Source: Cheiracanthium punctorium (Eukaryota > Arthropoda > Arachnida > Araneae > Cheiracanthiidae). Taken from it: DNA of 64,000 nucleotides. The notes under the pieces are model-generated. The model did not search any database and was not told where the DNA came from. It worked only from the letters and a program-made list of their open reading frames with translations. Numbering within the stretch: position 1 is the stretch's first letter; each line of letters starts with the position of its first letter. Positions 1-12,480 of the stretch are shown one piece after another. The DNA lies in contig JAWZYV010012397.1 of the NCBI GenBank assembly GCA_038373885.1, positions 434,001 through 498,000 on the forward strand, given 5' to 3'. The position numbers and the translations under genes were made by a program.

Positions 1-2244
1 TGAGTACAATCCTCTTAGTAAGTGGTAACAAGTTGCACGATTTTGAGAGTCGAGTTTCGGCGGGAGGAGGGAGGCCAATGCTGACTCACCCGTTTTATAT
101 GTACTTCAATGGCCGACGGGACACTGATACGGAAAGAAAAATTCCGTTGCTCTCTCCAATGAGTTGGGGAAGGGGTTTGTGCTTTTCTCGCATTATTTTT
201 ATCGGTTGATCTCGACAGCGGTTAAGGCGTCGGACTCGTCGATCATCTAAATAATGATGACATATTTCAAGCAGTTCTGCAGTTATATTAAAGCTACCCC
301 CACCTCCCTGAAAAAAAGTTCTAGTTCTCCCTTGATTTCTTCCAACAGAAATCCTCGTCCATGTCTCCCGTCTAGACGAGGTCCATCTTTTTCGATTAAT
401 GTGAGTGAGAAATATAACTAACTCACTCTGACATTACACTGTGGATTTCTCTTCGGCATTTTAGTTTATTTCGAAGCCTATAAGTTTCCCAAGATTACAT
501 CATCAAAACAAGATAGACCACACACAAAGCAAAACCTTTAACTGTAATTATAATCTTATGAAAAAATTATTTCACTTATTAACAGAAGCAATCATTATTA
601 ACTGAAAAAAATATTATGTTTTTTGAGAAACAACTAGTTGCACACCACGCAAAATGCCTCTAAAGGTCTGGCGAAGATAGTTGCGAAATGTATAGAGAAG
701 CGCAGTAACGAAATATGTCAGTAGCCCATCTTCTGTCCCCGTGGTCCATCTCTCTTGGAAATGTCCTATATAACAAATGACAGTATGACGTAACCTCTAG
801 AGTTGTCAATCCGGGCAGGACTCCATCTCTTTAACCTTTTACAGCCTAATGTTTCCAACTGCGAACATCAAATTAAATTTTTTTTATTTAAATGTTATCG
901 ATATTGACTTTAAAAGTATTATAAGATAAAGAAGACTTGATTTTTTGAAATAGAATTTGCACTTCTACCATTAGTGAAAAATTGGATAAAAAATCATAAA
1001 CATACCCATTTTCATAAATTTTTACTGAGCTATCATGATACCCCCCGTCCGCTTCAAATTTCACTTAAATTTTAAAAAACTTCCATTAATTCTCTCAATA
1101 TTTCACTTATTATTTAAACTACCCATAAAGGTATTGTCAAAGTTTAGCCCCTTAAAAAAGTATTGCGAGAGACGATCAATGTTCCCAATTGGGAACACAG
1201 AGAAAATTCGGGTGTACATTTTTTTTTTCCATTTAAGTGATTAATGTCCTTTAACTAACGCATTAGACGGTCATCGGTTACTTTGAATGTTTATAAATGA
1301 ACGCCTTACACAAATAAAAAGGAAATGGAAAAATTTAATAACTACATACATGTAATTTGATATTTTCGTATTTAAAGTTCCTTTGTTTAATGTAGCATTT
1401 CTGTCTTTACCGTTCACATCAACCTTCACTGCGCCATTTTAGACCTTCCTGTAGTTGCAATCGATTAATATACTTGACCGAAATATACGTTTCCTATTTC
1501 TTCAAGAAAATGTTCGAATTGTGTATCGTATAGCTTCAACTTAAAGGAAGAAAATCTGCCTTTTTCGTAACATACAAAATGTGTAAAAATAAACTACATC
1601 ATTTCTGAACAATAAAATAATAACTGAAACGACGACAATAGAATCAATACGCTGGATGGCCAATTAAAAAGTCTTTCTCTCCTAAAACTCACAACAAAAT
1701 ACACCAAACGTAAATAAAAAACCAATTTTTAAATGTGAGATAACGTCAAATGCATTCGAAAGAGTGAAATCTTTCTCTACTCTGGCGCCACGAAAGCAGA
1801 CTTAATACTGCAAATCTGGCATATTTTTCTCTAATCTTTAGTAGAAGATTAAATTTAATTTTACGTGTTTTGTCATGTGGCGGAAAAATTTATTCGCAGT
1901 TGTTTTGAGCGATAGTAAGAACAGAACATAATTCATTCACCCACCCCCACCACTTTGAATTGAAGATTGTCTACCAGAATTCGCAAAATTTTAATGGGAA
2001 AATAAACTTTTCGCCCAGGCAAGACGTGCTATTTGTTTATTTTATATTCCTTTTATATTTTATTATATTTCATTTGCTTTTATAATTCGTGGAAAATGAA
2101 ATGTCAGTTAAGCGTAGAATTACTGCATTTAGTCTAGCTGATGTACTTATCGGGGAACCCAGATATTCATCTTAATGAATTCCACTAGGAGGTTTTAAGA
2201 TTTTTCGTGCAACATATTTTTTTGTTTCCTTCTCAGATCATCTA

Positions 2245-3652
2245 CACTGCTGGCCATCGTAAATGCAACACCCTGAAGGAAGCATGCAAATAATATGAAA
2301 TTTACAACATGCATTAGCTGAGGTGAGATATGCAAATGATTAGAATTTCAGCGCAGACGCACATCAAGCGCGCCTGTGGCGCCACCTCAAAGCGCTATTT
2401 AAGGCTTGGAGATTTCGACGGTTTCAAGTACAGCAATTGTGTTTTTCTTGCTTTTTTTTCAAAAAAACGATAAATTATGCCTCGTAGGAAACAACGATCA
2501 TCTTTTGATCAAGTATCCGAGTTTGACAGAGGAAGGATAGTGGCATACCGAGATTGTGGGTTATCTTTCAGGGAAATCGGTCGTCGTATTGGACGAAACC
2601 AAACAACTGTGATGCGGATATGTGATCGTTGGGTGCAGGAGGGTACGACGGACAGACGTGATCGACCGCATCGACCTCAGTGCACCACGTCACGTGATGA
2701 CAGGCAGATTGTACGCATGGCAGTGACGGACCGATCAGTCACATCACGAACCATATCACAGCAGATTCAGTCTGTAACGCATCATCCAGTGTCTGCGCGT
2801 ACCATTCGACGTCGTTTACAGCAGAATGGTCTGTCCGCAAGACGTCCGTTGCTTTGTCTACCTCTGACGCGGAACCACAGACGTCTCCGCCGCCAATGGT
2901 GCGATGAAAGAAGGATGTGGACGACAGAATGGAATGAAATTCTCTTTACTGACGAGTCACGCTTCTGTATGCAACACCACGACGGTCGGATTCGAGTCTG
3001 GAGACACCGTGGAGAGAGGATGCTGAACAGCTGCATTATGCACCGTCACACTGGTCCTGCACCGGGTATTATGGTATGGGGCGGTATCGGATATCTCTCT
3101 CGCACTCCTCTAGTACGCATTGCCGGTACTTTAACCAGCCAGCGCTACATCTCCGAGGTGTTGGAGCCAGTTGTCCTTTCTTACCTTCAGGGCTTGCCAA
3201 CAGCCATATTTCAGCAGGATAATGCACGGCCACACGTGGCACGCATTGTCCAAGGGTTCTTCGTCAATCACCAGATTGAATTGCTTCCCTGGCCGGCGCG
3301 CTCTCCGGATCTTTCGCCGATAGAAAAATGTGGTCCATGGTTGCTCAACGACTGACCCAGAGTTCATCCCCAGCTGTCACACCAGATCAACTTTGGCAAC
3401 GTGTGGAAGCTGCTTGGTCTGCTGTACCCCAAGAACACATTCAAAGTCTCTTTGAATCAATGCCGAGGCGTGTGGCAGCTGTGATCTCCAACAACGGCGG
3501 CTACTCTGGGTACTGATTTTGGCAGGAACCACGCTTCATAGAATGCTGTAAATTTAATCATTTGTTACTTGGTCAACATGTTATCTACACAATAAATTTT
3601 GTTGTGATATCTCTTGTTTTTCTTGGTGCTGCAATTTGGGTGGCCAGCAGTG
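2245..3652 (+). mobile_element. Tc1-like DNA transposon, nearly intact
   Basis: A 1408-bp element flanked by TA on both sides (2243-2244 and 3653-3654). Both ends begin CACTGCTGGCCA, followed by a weaker inverted match of about 13 bases. The second P copy has the uninterrupted target at 32163-32164, which fixes both boundaries. It encodes a DD34E Tc1 transposase with one frameshift. It is the best preserved autonomous-type element in the window, which suggests one of the more recent insertions. Confidence 0.95.
2477..3516 (+). pseudogene. Tc1 transposase, single frameshift
   Basis: DNA transposase of the Tc1 family, which cuts and reinserts its own element at TA. The first ORF (2477-3355) has an N-terminal paired-like helix-turn-helix (about residues 29-52, core REIGRRIGRNQTTV). 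The catalytic residues are D159 in FTDES, D248 in QQDNARPH and E283 in SPDLSPIE, giving DD34E spacing. Just after SPIE, around 3325-3331, the frame shifts in a run of A, consistent with one extra base. The remaining C-terminus continues in another frame to the stop at 3514-3516 and has the usual family ending (ISNNGGYSGY). All catalytic residues lie upstream of the break. The start ATG at 2477 follows an untranslated leader of about 230 bp from the left end. The frameshift is seen directly; loss of function is inferred. Confidence 0.95.
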
Positions 3653-4130
3653 TAATACCACTGGGCATGAGAACATTCAGCGCATTACTCTCAGGAGACC
3701 CAACACGTTTCTCCCAAAATAACATAATTGTAACAGAAGGCATTTCGTTTCAAGTAAACTTTTGTTTCAAAACTTGAAAATACAACGGCGAAAGTTTTCT
3801 GGATTTTTATATTTTTTAAATGTATCTAAAAGAGAAGACTTTTCGAATCGTTTCTGTTGAACTTTTATCAAATTGTAAAGCAGTTCTACAGTGCAAAACA
3901 TGCCAGTAAAATGCTTTCATAAAGTTACTGTTTTACTGAAGCATCAAGCAAAAATTATTACTAGAGGTGGTGTTTTGAGTAGCTTACATAAGTAGCAATC
4001 GCACAAAGTAGTACAAAATTAATATAAAGTATCGATGGTATGAGTGTAAAATAATACTACATCGAATATCAATATTTGTTTATTGTTTAACGGTTTATAA
4101 CCGAGAAAAGCTCATTGTTTATAAAACTCG

Positions 4131-5010
4131 ACTGATAATTTACAACTTTTTTCCGATCGAAATGTAATAACCAGCAAAAGTGACCCATCCATGGACATTA
4201 CGATATTTTAATTAAATAAAATCTTGTGTGAAAAGAATATCTTTAAAATTTTGAAATTTCGAATAAAAGCACCAAAATTGTCACTAATTTTCGTTACGTT
4301 AAAATTCTCATAATCTTGGGTTAGTAAATTCCATCTGCAATAAAAACTTATTTTCAAGCCTCGAGATGTAAGATAAATTTCCTGAAGGGAACAGAATTGC
4401 CTCCTCTGGAGCTTGGAATTATATGAAAATTTCTGCACAAATCCAGCACCTGGCCAATGTCGCTAACCAGGCGACCCAGAGTCTACCACGGGGTAGCTGC
4501 ATCTAGGGCTCCTGCACCAGCCCTATTCAATCAACAAGCTACATGTAAGACCAGACACATAGCCATAAAAAATGTCAGGTTGTGTCAAGGGAAAAGGTAG
4601 AATTCATCACAAAAAGCTTGATCATTCACATTCAATTAAAAGAAATCTCAATTTTGAGAGGGCCCCATCTCCCCTTGCCCACCTTTTAGCTATTTTCTAC
4701 TGAAGGGCCCGCATAACTTATTTCAATCGACATTTTCAGCCAAATTGTCACAAATTGCGATGTGGATGGAATTTTTGGCAGAGCTTACCAAGAAAATGAA
4801 GTCTATCTTATAATGCTATCTTTAGCGTCATTGCCGCATTCTCAAGAAGCTGCTTCTACAAGGTAAAACAAATAAAACTGGCCCGAAGAAAATAGTTCCA
4901 TGTTACAAAGATACGCAGATTTGGTGACTGCGGGTTCAAGCTGTGGCCAAGACCACATTCACCTCTGCTTACATCAACGCCAGTCATTCAGGTGCAATCG
5001 TATCCACTCA
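4131..5010 (+). repeat. Foldback element Q, single arm
   Basis: Matches the arms of the foldback element at 33146-35985. Bases 4138-4700 correspond to 33165-33530 directly and to about 35400-35960 in reverse complement. Near 4905-5000 the match is to the segment after the left arm (33760-34060). The outermost ~20 bp of the element end is missing here, as is the opposite arm, so this is a truncated or solo arm. It follows P copy 1 as the full element follows P copy 2, so the P-Q arrangement is shared by both copies. Confidence 0.75.
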
Positions 5011-5074
5011 TATAATGCTATCTGTCAATGCTATCTATCAATGCAACAAACAACAAATTTACCTTGTTTTTTTT

Positions 5075-5645
5075 CTGCGTTCTTTTTTAATTATTATTTC
5101 TCACTATGCGACAAATAGCAATAGCTTACGTCGAAAAATTATATCAGCTCGATAAGAAATCTGCAAACGCAATTCAAATAAACTTTCTTACAAAATAAAA
5201 AACCTACACGTGTACATAATATGTGTATCGAATATCGAATACTATGCTCAATTTTGTATTTATAAACATTTTTCGCATTATTCATAACAGAAAAGAAAGA
5301 TAAATCAGTTCAGAAAGGAAATAAAAAATTCTTTCTAATTTCATAACGATATAGACTGAGTGAAATTCCTCTACTATTGATCGAGTACGATTAATCAGAA
5401 ATGAATAATTTACTTTCTTACACGAGCTTAAATTAAGTCTCTTTTATCAGCGGAATAACACATTTGTGAAACATGTCCGTTCTTGTAATTTACTCTTTTT
5501 CTTTCTTGTCAACGACTCTTTCTACATGCAAAAAGCAATCTTCCCCCAGCCGTGTCCTGTACTTTTGTTTCGAAAGAAGTCCGAAATCAAGAAAAGGTTA
5601 AGCGCTTGCAAGAAATAGCAATAAAGTGAATTGAAGCCAAAATTC
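5075..5645. repeat. Repeat segment shared with 38025-38625
   Basis: Co-linear, high-similarity match to about 38025-38625. Examples are the stretch around 5100-5200 against 38050-38160, and 5440-5600 against 38405-38560. No coding potential is seen. It extends the P-Q duplication to the right, with this copy missing most of the material between Q and this segment that copy 2 has. Confidence 0.75.
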
Positions 5646-5689
5646 GCCATAACTTTTCAAGATTCAGCTGATTTTAGAATTTTCCGAAA

Positions 5690-6980
5690 TGGTCACAATA
5701 TGTGGTCCCTTCTGAAGAGGCTTGAAAAGTCGAAAGTATTAATCACTCAATATTTTAATTACCGCAATCCCATAACTGGCTCCGTGCGCTGAAATAATTA
5801 AGATGAAAAAAACCTGGGTATGTTTTACATAAGATAATACGTATATTATTGTAAACAGGATTCATTATTAATTTGATAGTTGCTTTTCTATCATTTATTG
5901 AATAATTGTCCACAAAAAGAACTCTCAAAATCCTAAAAACGTAGCTAATAGACGCATACACTGCCCAGACATCTAGCCAATCAAGTTGTTTCCTGATAAG
6001 TGGACAAGTCATTGTAAAATGTATTTCAGAATTGGTAGAAAAGAAATGAAATATAGAAAATTTAAACTAATCTTAATGGCAATTCATCTATAAAAGACCG
6101 GTTCCAGAGAGAATCTTGTCAACAAAGTGATGTAAAAAAATTCCTAAAATGTGTTTCTCGGACTGCGTCTTCATTGGATAAGTCTTAAACGTAGATGAAC
6201 AGCTAATACAGTAATCAGTATAATAAACAACAATATGAAAGTACAAGATTAAAATTACCATAAATTTAAAGAAGTATTTTATTGTATATACTAAATAAGA
6301 CATCCGTGCAACAGACAGGGGTTTTTCCAGTCTGTTAAGCTATCATGCGACTGCTACTTGTCCGTGTAGAATGCGTCTTCATTGTATAAGTCTTAAACAT
6401 CTAAATAAGCGTTACATTTTATGTTATTTTAATATATATGCATGTAATACGCTTTATACAAATACTAAAGCAGAAAATCATATCGTTATAGGATATATTT
6501 AATATTTTATTAACATTTATTTCCATTGCATGAAATTTAAATTAAGGTATTTTACATTAACTTACATGAATTATTTTTTTTTTATTTTAAGTGCATGAAA
6601 GTGAGAAGTATTTCTTAAAATATTAGTAGATTCTAGCATTTTATGAAAATGTTTTTATATGCTATGTCAAAATAGTTTTGAAAAAATTTCTTCTGATATT
6701 TAATTTCTTCCCACAAAAATCGCATGTTTCATAAAGCCCAGAACATCTTCATGAAACCAACGCAAATAAGGTACACACTGTATCGAAATCTGCTTTTAGT
6801 TTTGCCTCATTCTAATTTTCGAAATTCGCAGACATTCGTTTACGAAGCAATCTTTTCAGCCTGAGAATTTAAAAATTCAAGATGGTATAGTCAATATCTT
6901 TCAAGAGCAGATCCATGAAGAGGGTGCGTGCCGTCCTCCCCTCCGAAGGAGCGATATTAATTTATTCATTATTAAATAAT
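5690..6980. repeat. Repeat block R, copy 1
   Basis: Shares sequence with R blocks at 7372-7900, 16197-17424, 21036-22200/26830-27540 and 28841-29835. Recognisable sub-blocks are 'aagttgtttcctgataagtgg' type sequence near 5983, the segment near 6150-6290, and a tail (6450-6900) with recurring 'cccacaaaaatcgcatgttt'. ORFs 5755-6012 and 6088-6303 on the minus strand recur only as part of the repeat and lack domains. Confidence 0.75.
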
Positions 6981-6981
6981 A

Positions 6982-7371
6982 CAGGGCGATTCAGAATTCT
7001 TTTATAAACAGGTGAAGGTTGGTACAGGGAACCAAAACGGAACAAATGCACATAGCACTGAGGTTCCGGAAACGTCGTCTTTATGTACGTGTTAGTATAA
7101 TTACGTTAGGATAATAATGAAATTTTCAACCAAGGTTCGCCAAAGAGTAATTGATCTTTCACAGAAAGCACTTGACTAAAATTAATTACTATACGATTCA
7201 TTATAAAAATGAGGGGATTATATGTTGATTACAGTATTGATTTTTAAAAGCATTATTAACAGTAAATGAAAACATCGTTTTCGACCCAATATTTCTATGT
7301 GATTCTGAACCTTCTTGATTCTATCCCAACCACTATCTTAGATTTTTATACAAAAGTTCTCAATCGCCCCG
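6982..7371. mobile_element. TA-flanked MITE, family M, copy 1
   Basis: A 390-bp element with TA on each side (6980-6981, 7372-7373). The ends begin CAGGGCGATTCAGAA on the left and, in reverse complement, CGGGGCGATTGAGAA on the right. The inverted arms extend about 100 bp. Related copies lie at 8260-8822, 15550-16196, 20674-21035 and 32663-33101, with a fragment at 20133. No ORF. Likely a Tc1/mariner-mobilised non-autonomous element; the family name is mine. Confidence 0.85.
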
Positions 7372-7900
7372 TATAAGATGAGGAAACTTGCCGAAATCTT
7401 AAAAAGCTAAAACTACTGCTGATGATTTTCTATGTGTTATTGAATAATTGGCTATAAAGACTACTTTCAGTGTTCCTGAAAACAAAACTAATATACACAT
7501 ATACACTCCAGACGTCTAACCAAACAAGTTGCTTCCTGATAAGTGGGATATGTCATTCTAAAATGTACTTCAGAATCGTTCTGAATGAAATGGAAAATAG
7601 CAGCTTAAAACTTATTTTAGAGAAAATGCATACATAAAAAAACAATTTGACAGAGAATCTTGTTAACGGAGTTAGATAAAGAAATACCTAATATACGTTT
7701 ATCCAAACGCGTCTTCATCGGGTCAGTCTTCAACGTAGAACAGCTTGTATTGTAATCAGTATAGTAAACAGCAATATGAAACCACAATAAGCACCGGAAA
7801 TTTAAGAAAGTATTTTATTGTATAAAAAATAATCATTCTCGAATTGGGATTAACCCTTGCCTTGAGAGAGTTTTCGTGCAACTGCTACTTGCATCTGTAG
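7372..7900. repeat. Repeat block R, copy 2
   Basis: Begins directly after MITE M copy 1 and matches 16197-16740 and 21036-21370 in order. MITE M sits at the same relative position in these R copies, so it was probably inserted before R was amplified. Confidence 0.75.
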
Positions 7901-8259
7901 TAGCGGAGCCGTTTAAAGTAATTGCAGAAGAGAGGGAAAGCATTCTCTGTGAGTTTTTCTCTAAACGCAGTATAATAAGGTACACGATGGTTCAAATCTG
8001 TACGTCAGAAATATAAATGGAGGTGGAGGAGACCAAGAGCTCTGTTCTACCACTTTCGTTTAAACGAACGTTCGGATGCCACGGCTTTTGATCTGGCCAG
8101 CGGAACATATCAGAACCCTGTATAGAACCTATATAAACCATTTAAAATCCCATATAAATCCCAATTATACGGCCCGCGACTTCGCTAACATCCTAAAGCT
8201 TGACCCGCAACTTTTTAAAGGTTGCGTATACTACGTGAAATGAACGTGGCAGACTAGAG
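7901..8259. other. Unassigned spacer
   Basis: About 360 bp with no ORF over 60 codons, no recognisable element ends and no internal repeats that I can see. Confidence 0.5.
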
Positions 8260-8822
8260 CCCCAAGATTCAGAAAAATACGATTCCTAATCCCATTACAA
8301 TTTGGGGTCGATAACGTCGTCTTCATGTACCTGTTAATAATCGCTTTGGAAGAAGTGTTGATGTAACAGTGAACTTTCCGACCACCGTGTGACAAAAACT
8401 AATGCATCTTTCACAAAAAGCACTTAGTCTAAATAGGTAGTTTACAAAGTGTCGGAGAAAAAAGCGTTGCTTATGAAACTTTATTTAGAATTTAGACAAA
8501 CACTCCAACAGTTCTTCTAAAGTTCTTCAAAAAAAAAAATTTTAATTCTATAATCCACTATTGCAACACTGGAAACTAGCCACTCTCATAATTCATTTTG
8601 TATGGAAGTTTCGGGCATTTTTGTTTCTACTATAACTGTTGGAAAAATCAGTCATGTGTTACTGTTTTGGATTTGAGCCTTTAATTTTTATCCAAAAATC
8701 AATGTCTTTGCTTTAATTTAAACTTAACAACTAAATGAACACGGAGTTTCCGACCTATGTGATTCTGAATCGTATATGCCTCTATCACCCTTTACATTTA
8801 TGACAAAGTTTTCAGTTACCTG
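8260..8822. mobile_element. MITE family M, copy 2 (left end eroded)
   Basis: The right end at 8822 is followed by TA. The left half (about 8275-8450) matches 32735-32870 of copy 5. The outer left terminus is not recognisable. Between the arms is about 300 bp of filler. No coding potential. Confidence 0.7.
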
Positions 8823-8928
8823 TATAACTTCATTTAAAAAAATATACATATGCAGGATATCCAAAAACGTGGTAACAGACTTTATTTCTTTACGATAAGT
8901 GGAGATAAGTATATTGGTGATAAGTGGG

Positions 8929-9598
8929 CAGTGGCGTCGCTAAGCATGGTGTCTACCGGTGTGGACACATCCGGTGTCATCCTCCCTCATCATACACAGG
9001 CCAGTCAAAGTTAGTTCTGCATAAATATAAGCAAAATCGTTATTAACATTGTGAGTATAATGGTTTTTTTTTTTATTCACTACGCAAGTAAAATGTTTTA
9101 CGGTGTACACGGCGTAGTAATGTACGTTGGTGTATATTACTACCCCGACTTGAGCAAGTCTGTGGGGAATCTTTACTGCATCCCCAGTTTGGTCAAGCAC
9201 CGCATTCGAACTCCTTTCCCAAGATCCACTGCCCCCTCCCCCAAAGCAAAATAAAGTGTTCTTAGTTACACCCCTGGTTAAAAGTGGAACAAAATACAGA
9301 TGAAATGGCAACACATAAGTTTAGAACAACTTGCTATATTCTTGTTTTATAAGGAAAATGTTGAAAATTTTAAACTTGAAGAAAACAAAGTTGAGATGAA
9401 ATAACACATTTTATATTTACAGGTACACAGAACATGTGTCTTTCATTATATTTATTCTTATTTCTAATCTCGGAAATCTTTTTCATCACGAAATCAGATC
9501 TTTTATTTAATTAATTGAATATTTTAAAACCAGCATTTTTTTTGTGTCACCCGGTGCGGCCCGTACCCCCCCCCCAACCTTCAACGCCTCGCCACTTG
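8929..9598. mobile_element. hAT-type non-autonomous element
   Basis: Left end CAGTGGCGTCGCTAAG and right end, in reverse complement, CAAGTGGCGAGGCGTT. The flanks share AAGTGGG (8922-8928 and 9599-9605). Subterminal segments also pair: the CCGGTGTCAT type sequence near 8970 against the segment near 9545-9555. The CAGTGGCG end and 7-8 bp target duplication are typical of hAT elements. A second hAT-like end (ttacacccctg, 9261-9271) lies inside, so an older element may be nested. The 124-codon minus-strand ORF at 8940-9314 runs through terminal sequence and is not a credible protein. Confidence 0.8.
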
Positions 9599-10019
9599 AA
9601 GTGGGCACTATAAATTGGAAAAATGTTCAAAATAAGTTCGGAAATAAGACAACGTTAAGAAAAAATTCCTCTCTTTAATTTTGAAAAAGTTATACTTTTT
9701 AAATTTTTATACAACCCCGTTCAAAAAAAAATTCTCAGCTGCTTAAATATGAACATACTCTAAAGATGTGATGTTCAAAGTTTCAGCCTTTCATCATAAA
9801 TTTTTTTCCGAGATATCTTTAAACAAAGATAATCGGGTGTTATACATGAATTTTAATGTAAACTTTTATTGCTAGAGTAGAAAAAATATTTTGTTCGTAA
9901 TTTCTGTACGACCCCTGAAATGCGATCATCCGATGTTTTCTTCGTTCTATTTTTTCGCCTTCGAGAGCCATTAAAAAGTTGTTTAAGTCAATATATATTT
10001 ATCTTCGTAACCTAAATTC
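9599..10019. other. Unassigned AT-rich spacer
   Basis: No ORF of note and no element ends recognised. Confidence 0.5.
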
Positions 10020-10745
10020 ACTTTTTCAATAGGTACTTTAAAGGAAAGTGTTCTCGTAGGTGTAACTCTGTAGTATCACCACACAAGCTCATTAAATTGG
10101 AGACAAATATCCCACATCCCCCCCCAAAAAATAATAAATACACTGTGAATACAATAAGGTCAATAGAACATTATTTTATAAATAAAACGGCAAATAAAAT
10201 GCAATCTAAAAACTAGTATCTAAAAATTAGTTAAATACTAAACTTTCAACAGTAATTACACGTAAAAAGTTATTTCCATAATTAAGTTGTATTTCCATTA
10301 TAAATACGCGTTTTCTATGTTTTATTTGAATGAGGCCAATATGAAACGTCTTTGAATAACAGCGTGCAAAAATAAACGAACTAGCTCTGTGTCAAATAAT
10401 TGTATGTTCAAAATCGAACAGTAAACATTATCTTAAGCTACAAAATTAAAAAAAAAGAATCCTTCTGTTGTTGAAAATACATCGACAATGCATTTTCAAA
10501 ATGTTATGACTTACGAACATATGGGTGGATGTTTTTCATATTTAATGTTACTTTGTTTAATGTAATAGTTCTATATCTGCATTTCACATCAATCTTCTTT
10601 AAGCGCACTTCCACCTTTTGGTAGCTGCATTCGAATACATTTCCCATTCCTTCGAAAAAATGATCCATTAGTGGATCATTTACCTTCAACTTATAGAATG
10701 AAATCTACCTTTCTTGGAGCATGCCAAATATGTAAAAATAAAGTA

Positions 10746-11372
10746 CAGGTTGGCCATAATTAAACTGCAAGTGTTCAAGGGATGTTGGAGAGAAAACGAC
10801 CGGGAGTATTCCAGTGAAATTTGGTATCTACACGTTTCAGAACATGCGCAAGTCAAATATGCAATAAAAGAAAATCACCATTTTCACCCGATAGACGGCG
10901 CTGTACCGTATTTCAAAGCTCACCGATGGCATATACAACTTCCAAAACCGATAGACAGTCCATAATGACATTCTAAGAGTCACATAAACAATAAAAGCAC
11001 CATTTACAGTTCACCAAAATTCCAGGTGAGGTTTTTTACGTTTTCAGCATGTGGTTGCATCTGGTGGTTCGCATATTGAGCACATCGGGATAATTTCATT
11101 GAATAAATAATAGTTTAATTGTTTTCCAAAGCGTCTATATGAAATGTTTAATTTGTGATCCTAATTTATGTTAATTTTTGATTACATGTTACTGTAAAAA
11201 TTTAATTACTGAAGCGAATTGTATGGAATTTTGATAAACTGTAAATGATGTTTTTATTGTTTATGTGCCTCTTAGAATGTCATTATGCTCTGTCTATCGG
11301 TTTTGGAAGTTGTATATGCCATCGGTGAGCTTTGAAATACTGTACAGCGCCATCTATCGGGTGAAAAGTCAT
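10746..11372. mobile_element. Long-inverted-repeat MITE
   Basis: Two long arms are reverse complements: about 10881-11035 and 11205-11366. They share, for example, the segments at 10885-10910 and 11340-11365. The left end CAGGTTGGCCATAATTAA follows TA, as in Tc1/mariner elements. The right arm ends abruptly at about 11372, so the right terminus is deleted or hidden. The ORFs at 10714-10965 and 11265-11489 lie on opposite arms and are antisense images of each other, not genes. Confidence 0.75.
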
Positions 11373-11989
11373 GTCGCCTGCGGGCACACGCGAATGGTGG
11401 TATGGAGGGGGGGGGGGAGAAAAAGGAACCAAACAAAACATCACAACTCCCGGAAACACCACAATGTGGTTAACTTGTTAGTTCCCTAGGCTTTGTCCAG
11501 ACGTGGCGATTTCCTATCACAAAGTAAATAATTGTTCGTTTTAAGCGCCTTGAAGTTTAGGAACATGAGAAGTGTGTGTGAAATATGTGTGATAAAAGTG
11601 TGTAAGATCCCAACTAATGCTCGACTGTACTTTATTTTCTTTAACGCTGATTTTTTGTAAAGACATTACTTTCTTGCAATGCAATTAACAATTACAATGG
11701 GTCTTTCTCCCCAGAAGCACGATAGGGGGCATCTTGCCCCTAGTACTACTCAGAATGGGAAACTCCACACTGTCAAAAATCTTCGATAAAAGAACCTTCT
11801 TTCTTTCCATGGGGAAAGAAGTTTCGGCCCAATAACTATGAGGTTATCGAGGAGCTACGAACTAAAGCGTTAGAAAGCTTTTATCAGTTCCAGTTGAAGA
11901 AATGAATGATCAATGACAAACTTAAATCTAAAACAAAAAGACGTTATCCAGAAAATATAACAAGCAACTGAGAGATTGAATGTGGAAGA

Positions 11990-12241
11990 AATTCCCTCGA
12001 ACCTCAATTTCGGTCTTGCCATACGATATTTTAATACTGAAATATCGTTGTAGAGGGTAGAAAAAGATAATCAGTCTGGGAAAAAACGTTTTTCTACTGA
12101 GGTTTATTGCTGTAGAGAATATCGTTAAATTGAGATATGATTATTATTATAATCTATGGAAATTCACCGGAACCGCAAAACTTTATCGCTATAGAGAGAT
12201 TTATCGTTGTATCGAGTATCGTTATAGCAAGGTTTTACTGT
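11990..12241. mobile_element. End of a TA-flanked element with TATCG motifs
   Basis: The right boundary is followed by TA and then P sequence. In reverse complement the end reads CAGTAAAACCTTGCTATAAC. Several TATCGTTRTAG-like motifs recur (about 12028, 12045, 12118, 12185, 12205, 12222), as expected of subterminal repeats. The left end is not clear. Confidence 0.5.
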
Positions 12242-12480
12242 AATAACTAGACAATAGAATCAATACTCCGGATGACCAATTAACATTTTTTTTCCTACTA
12301 AAAACGCACAACAAAATAAGTCAGGCGCAAAGAAAAAAAACGTTGGATAACGCCAAATACATTCAAAACAGCAAATTTCAGTCACAATACATTCAGTCTT
12401 TCTCCACTCTGGCTCCTGTAAGCTATCTCTAAAGCTATCAGAATGGGCCAATTCTTAGGAAATTTTACTGATGGTATCTC

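Larger units (their letters stand above)
1..4130. repeat. Repeat block P, copy 1
   Basis: A long non-coding block that recurs in the window. Bases 1-350 match 27603-27955, and 660-4110 match about 29920-32575, in the same order. Diagnostic shared stretches include the segment near 690 (compare 29935), the region near 1390-1560 (compare 31310-31470) and the region near 3660-3900 (compare 32165-32400). The copies differ by scattered substitutions and small indels, so the duplication is not very recent. This copy carries the Tc1 insertion at 2245-3652 and lacks a ~640-bp block present in copy 2 (30540-31183). Short ORFs such as 1035-1244 have no recognisable domain and are chance ORFs. The nature of the block is unknown: an ancient large transposon or a segmental duplication are both possible. 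Confidence 0.8.
10020..12480. repeat. Repeat block P, copy 3 (partial, interrupted)
   Basis: Bases 10030-10130 match 30750-30850, 10535-10735 match 31290-31490, and 12245-12420 match 31535-31705. Between 10746 and 12241 the block is interrupted by other elements. The copy includes part of the ~640-bp segment that P copy 1 lacks, so that segment is either ancestral and lost in copy 1 or was inserted before copies 2 and 3 separated. Confidence 0.75.

Noticed and set aside
8940..9314. 124-codon minus-strand ORF
   Set aside because: It runs through the terminal sequence of the hAT-type element, has simple-sequence glycine and serine runs from C-rich DNA, and shows no domain.
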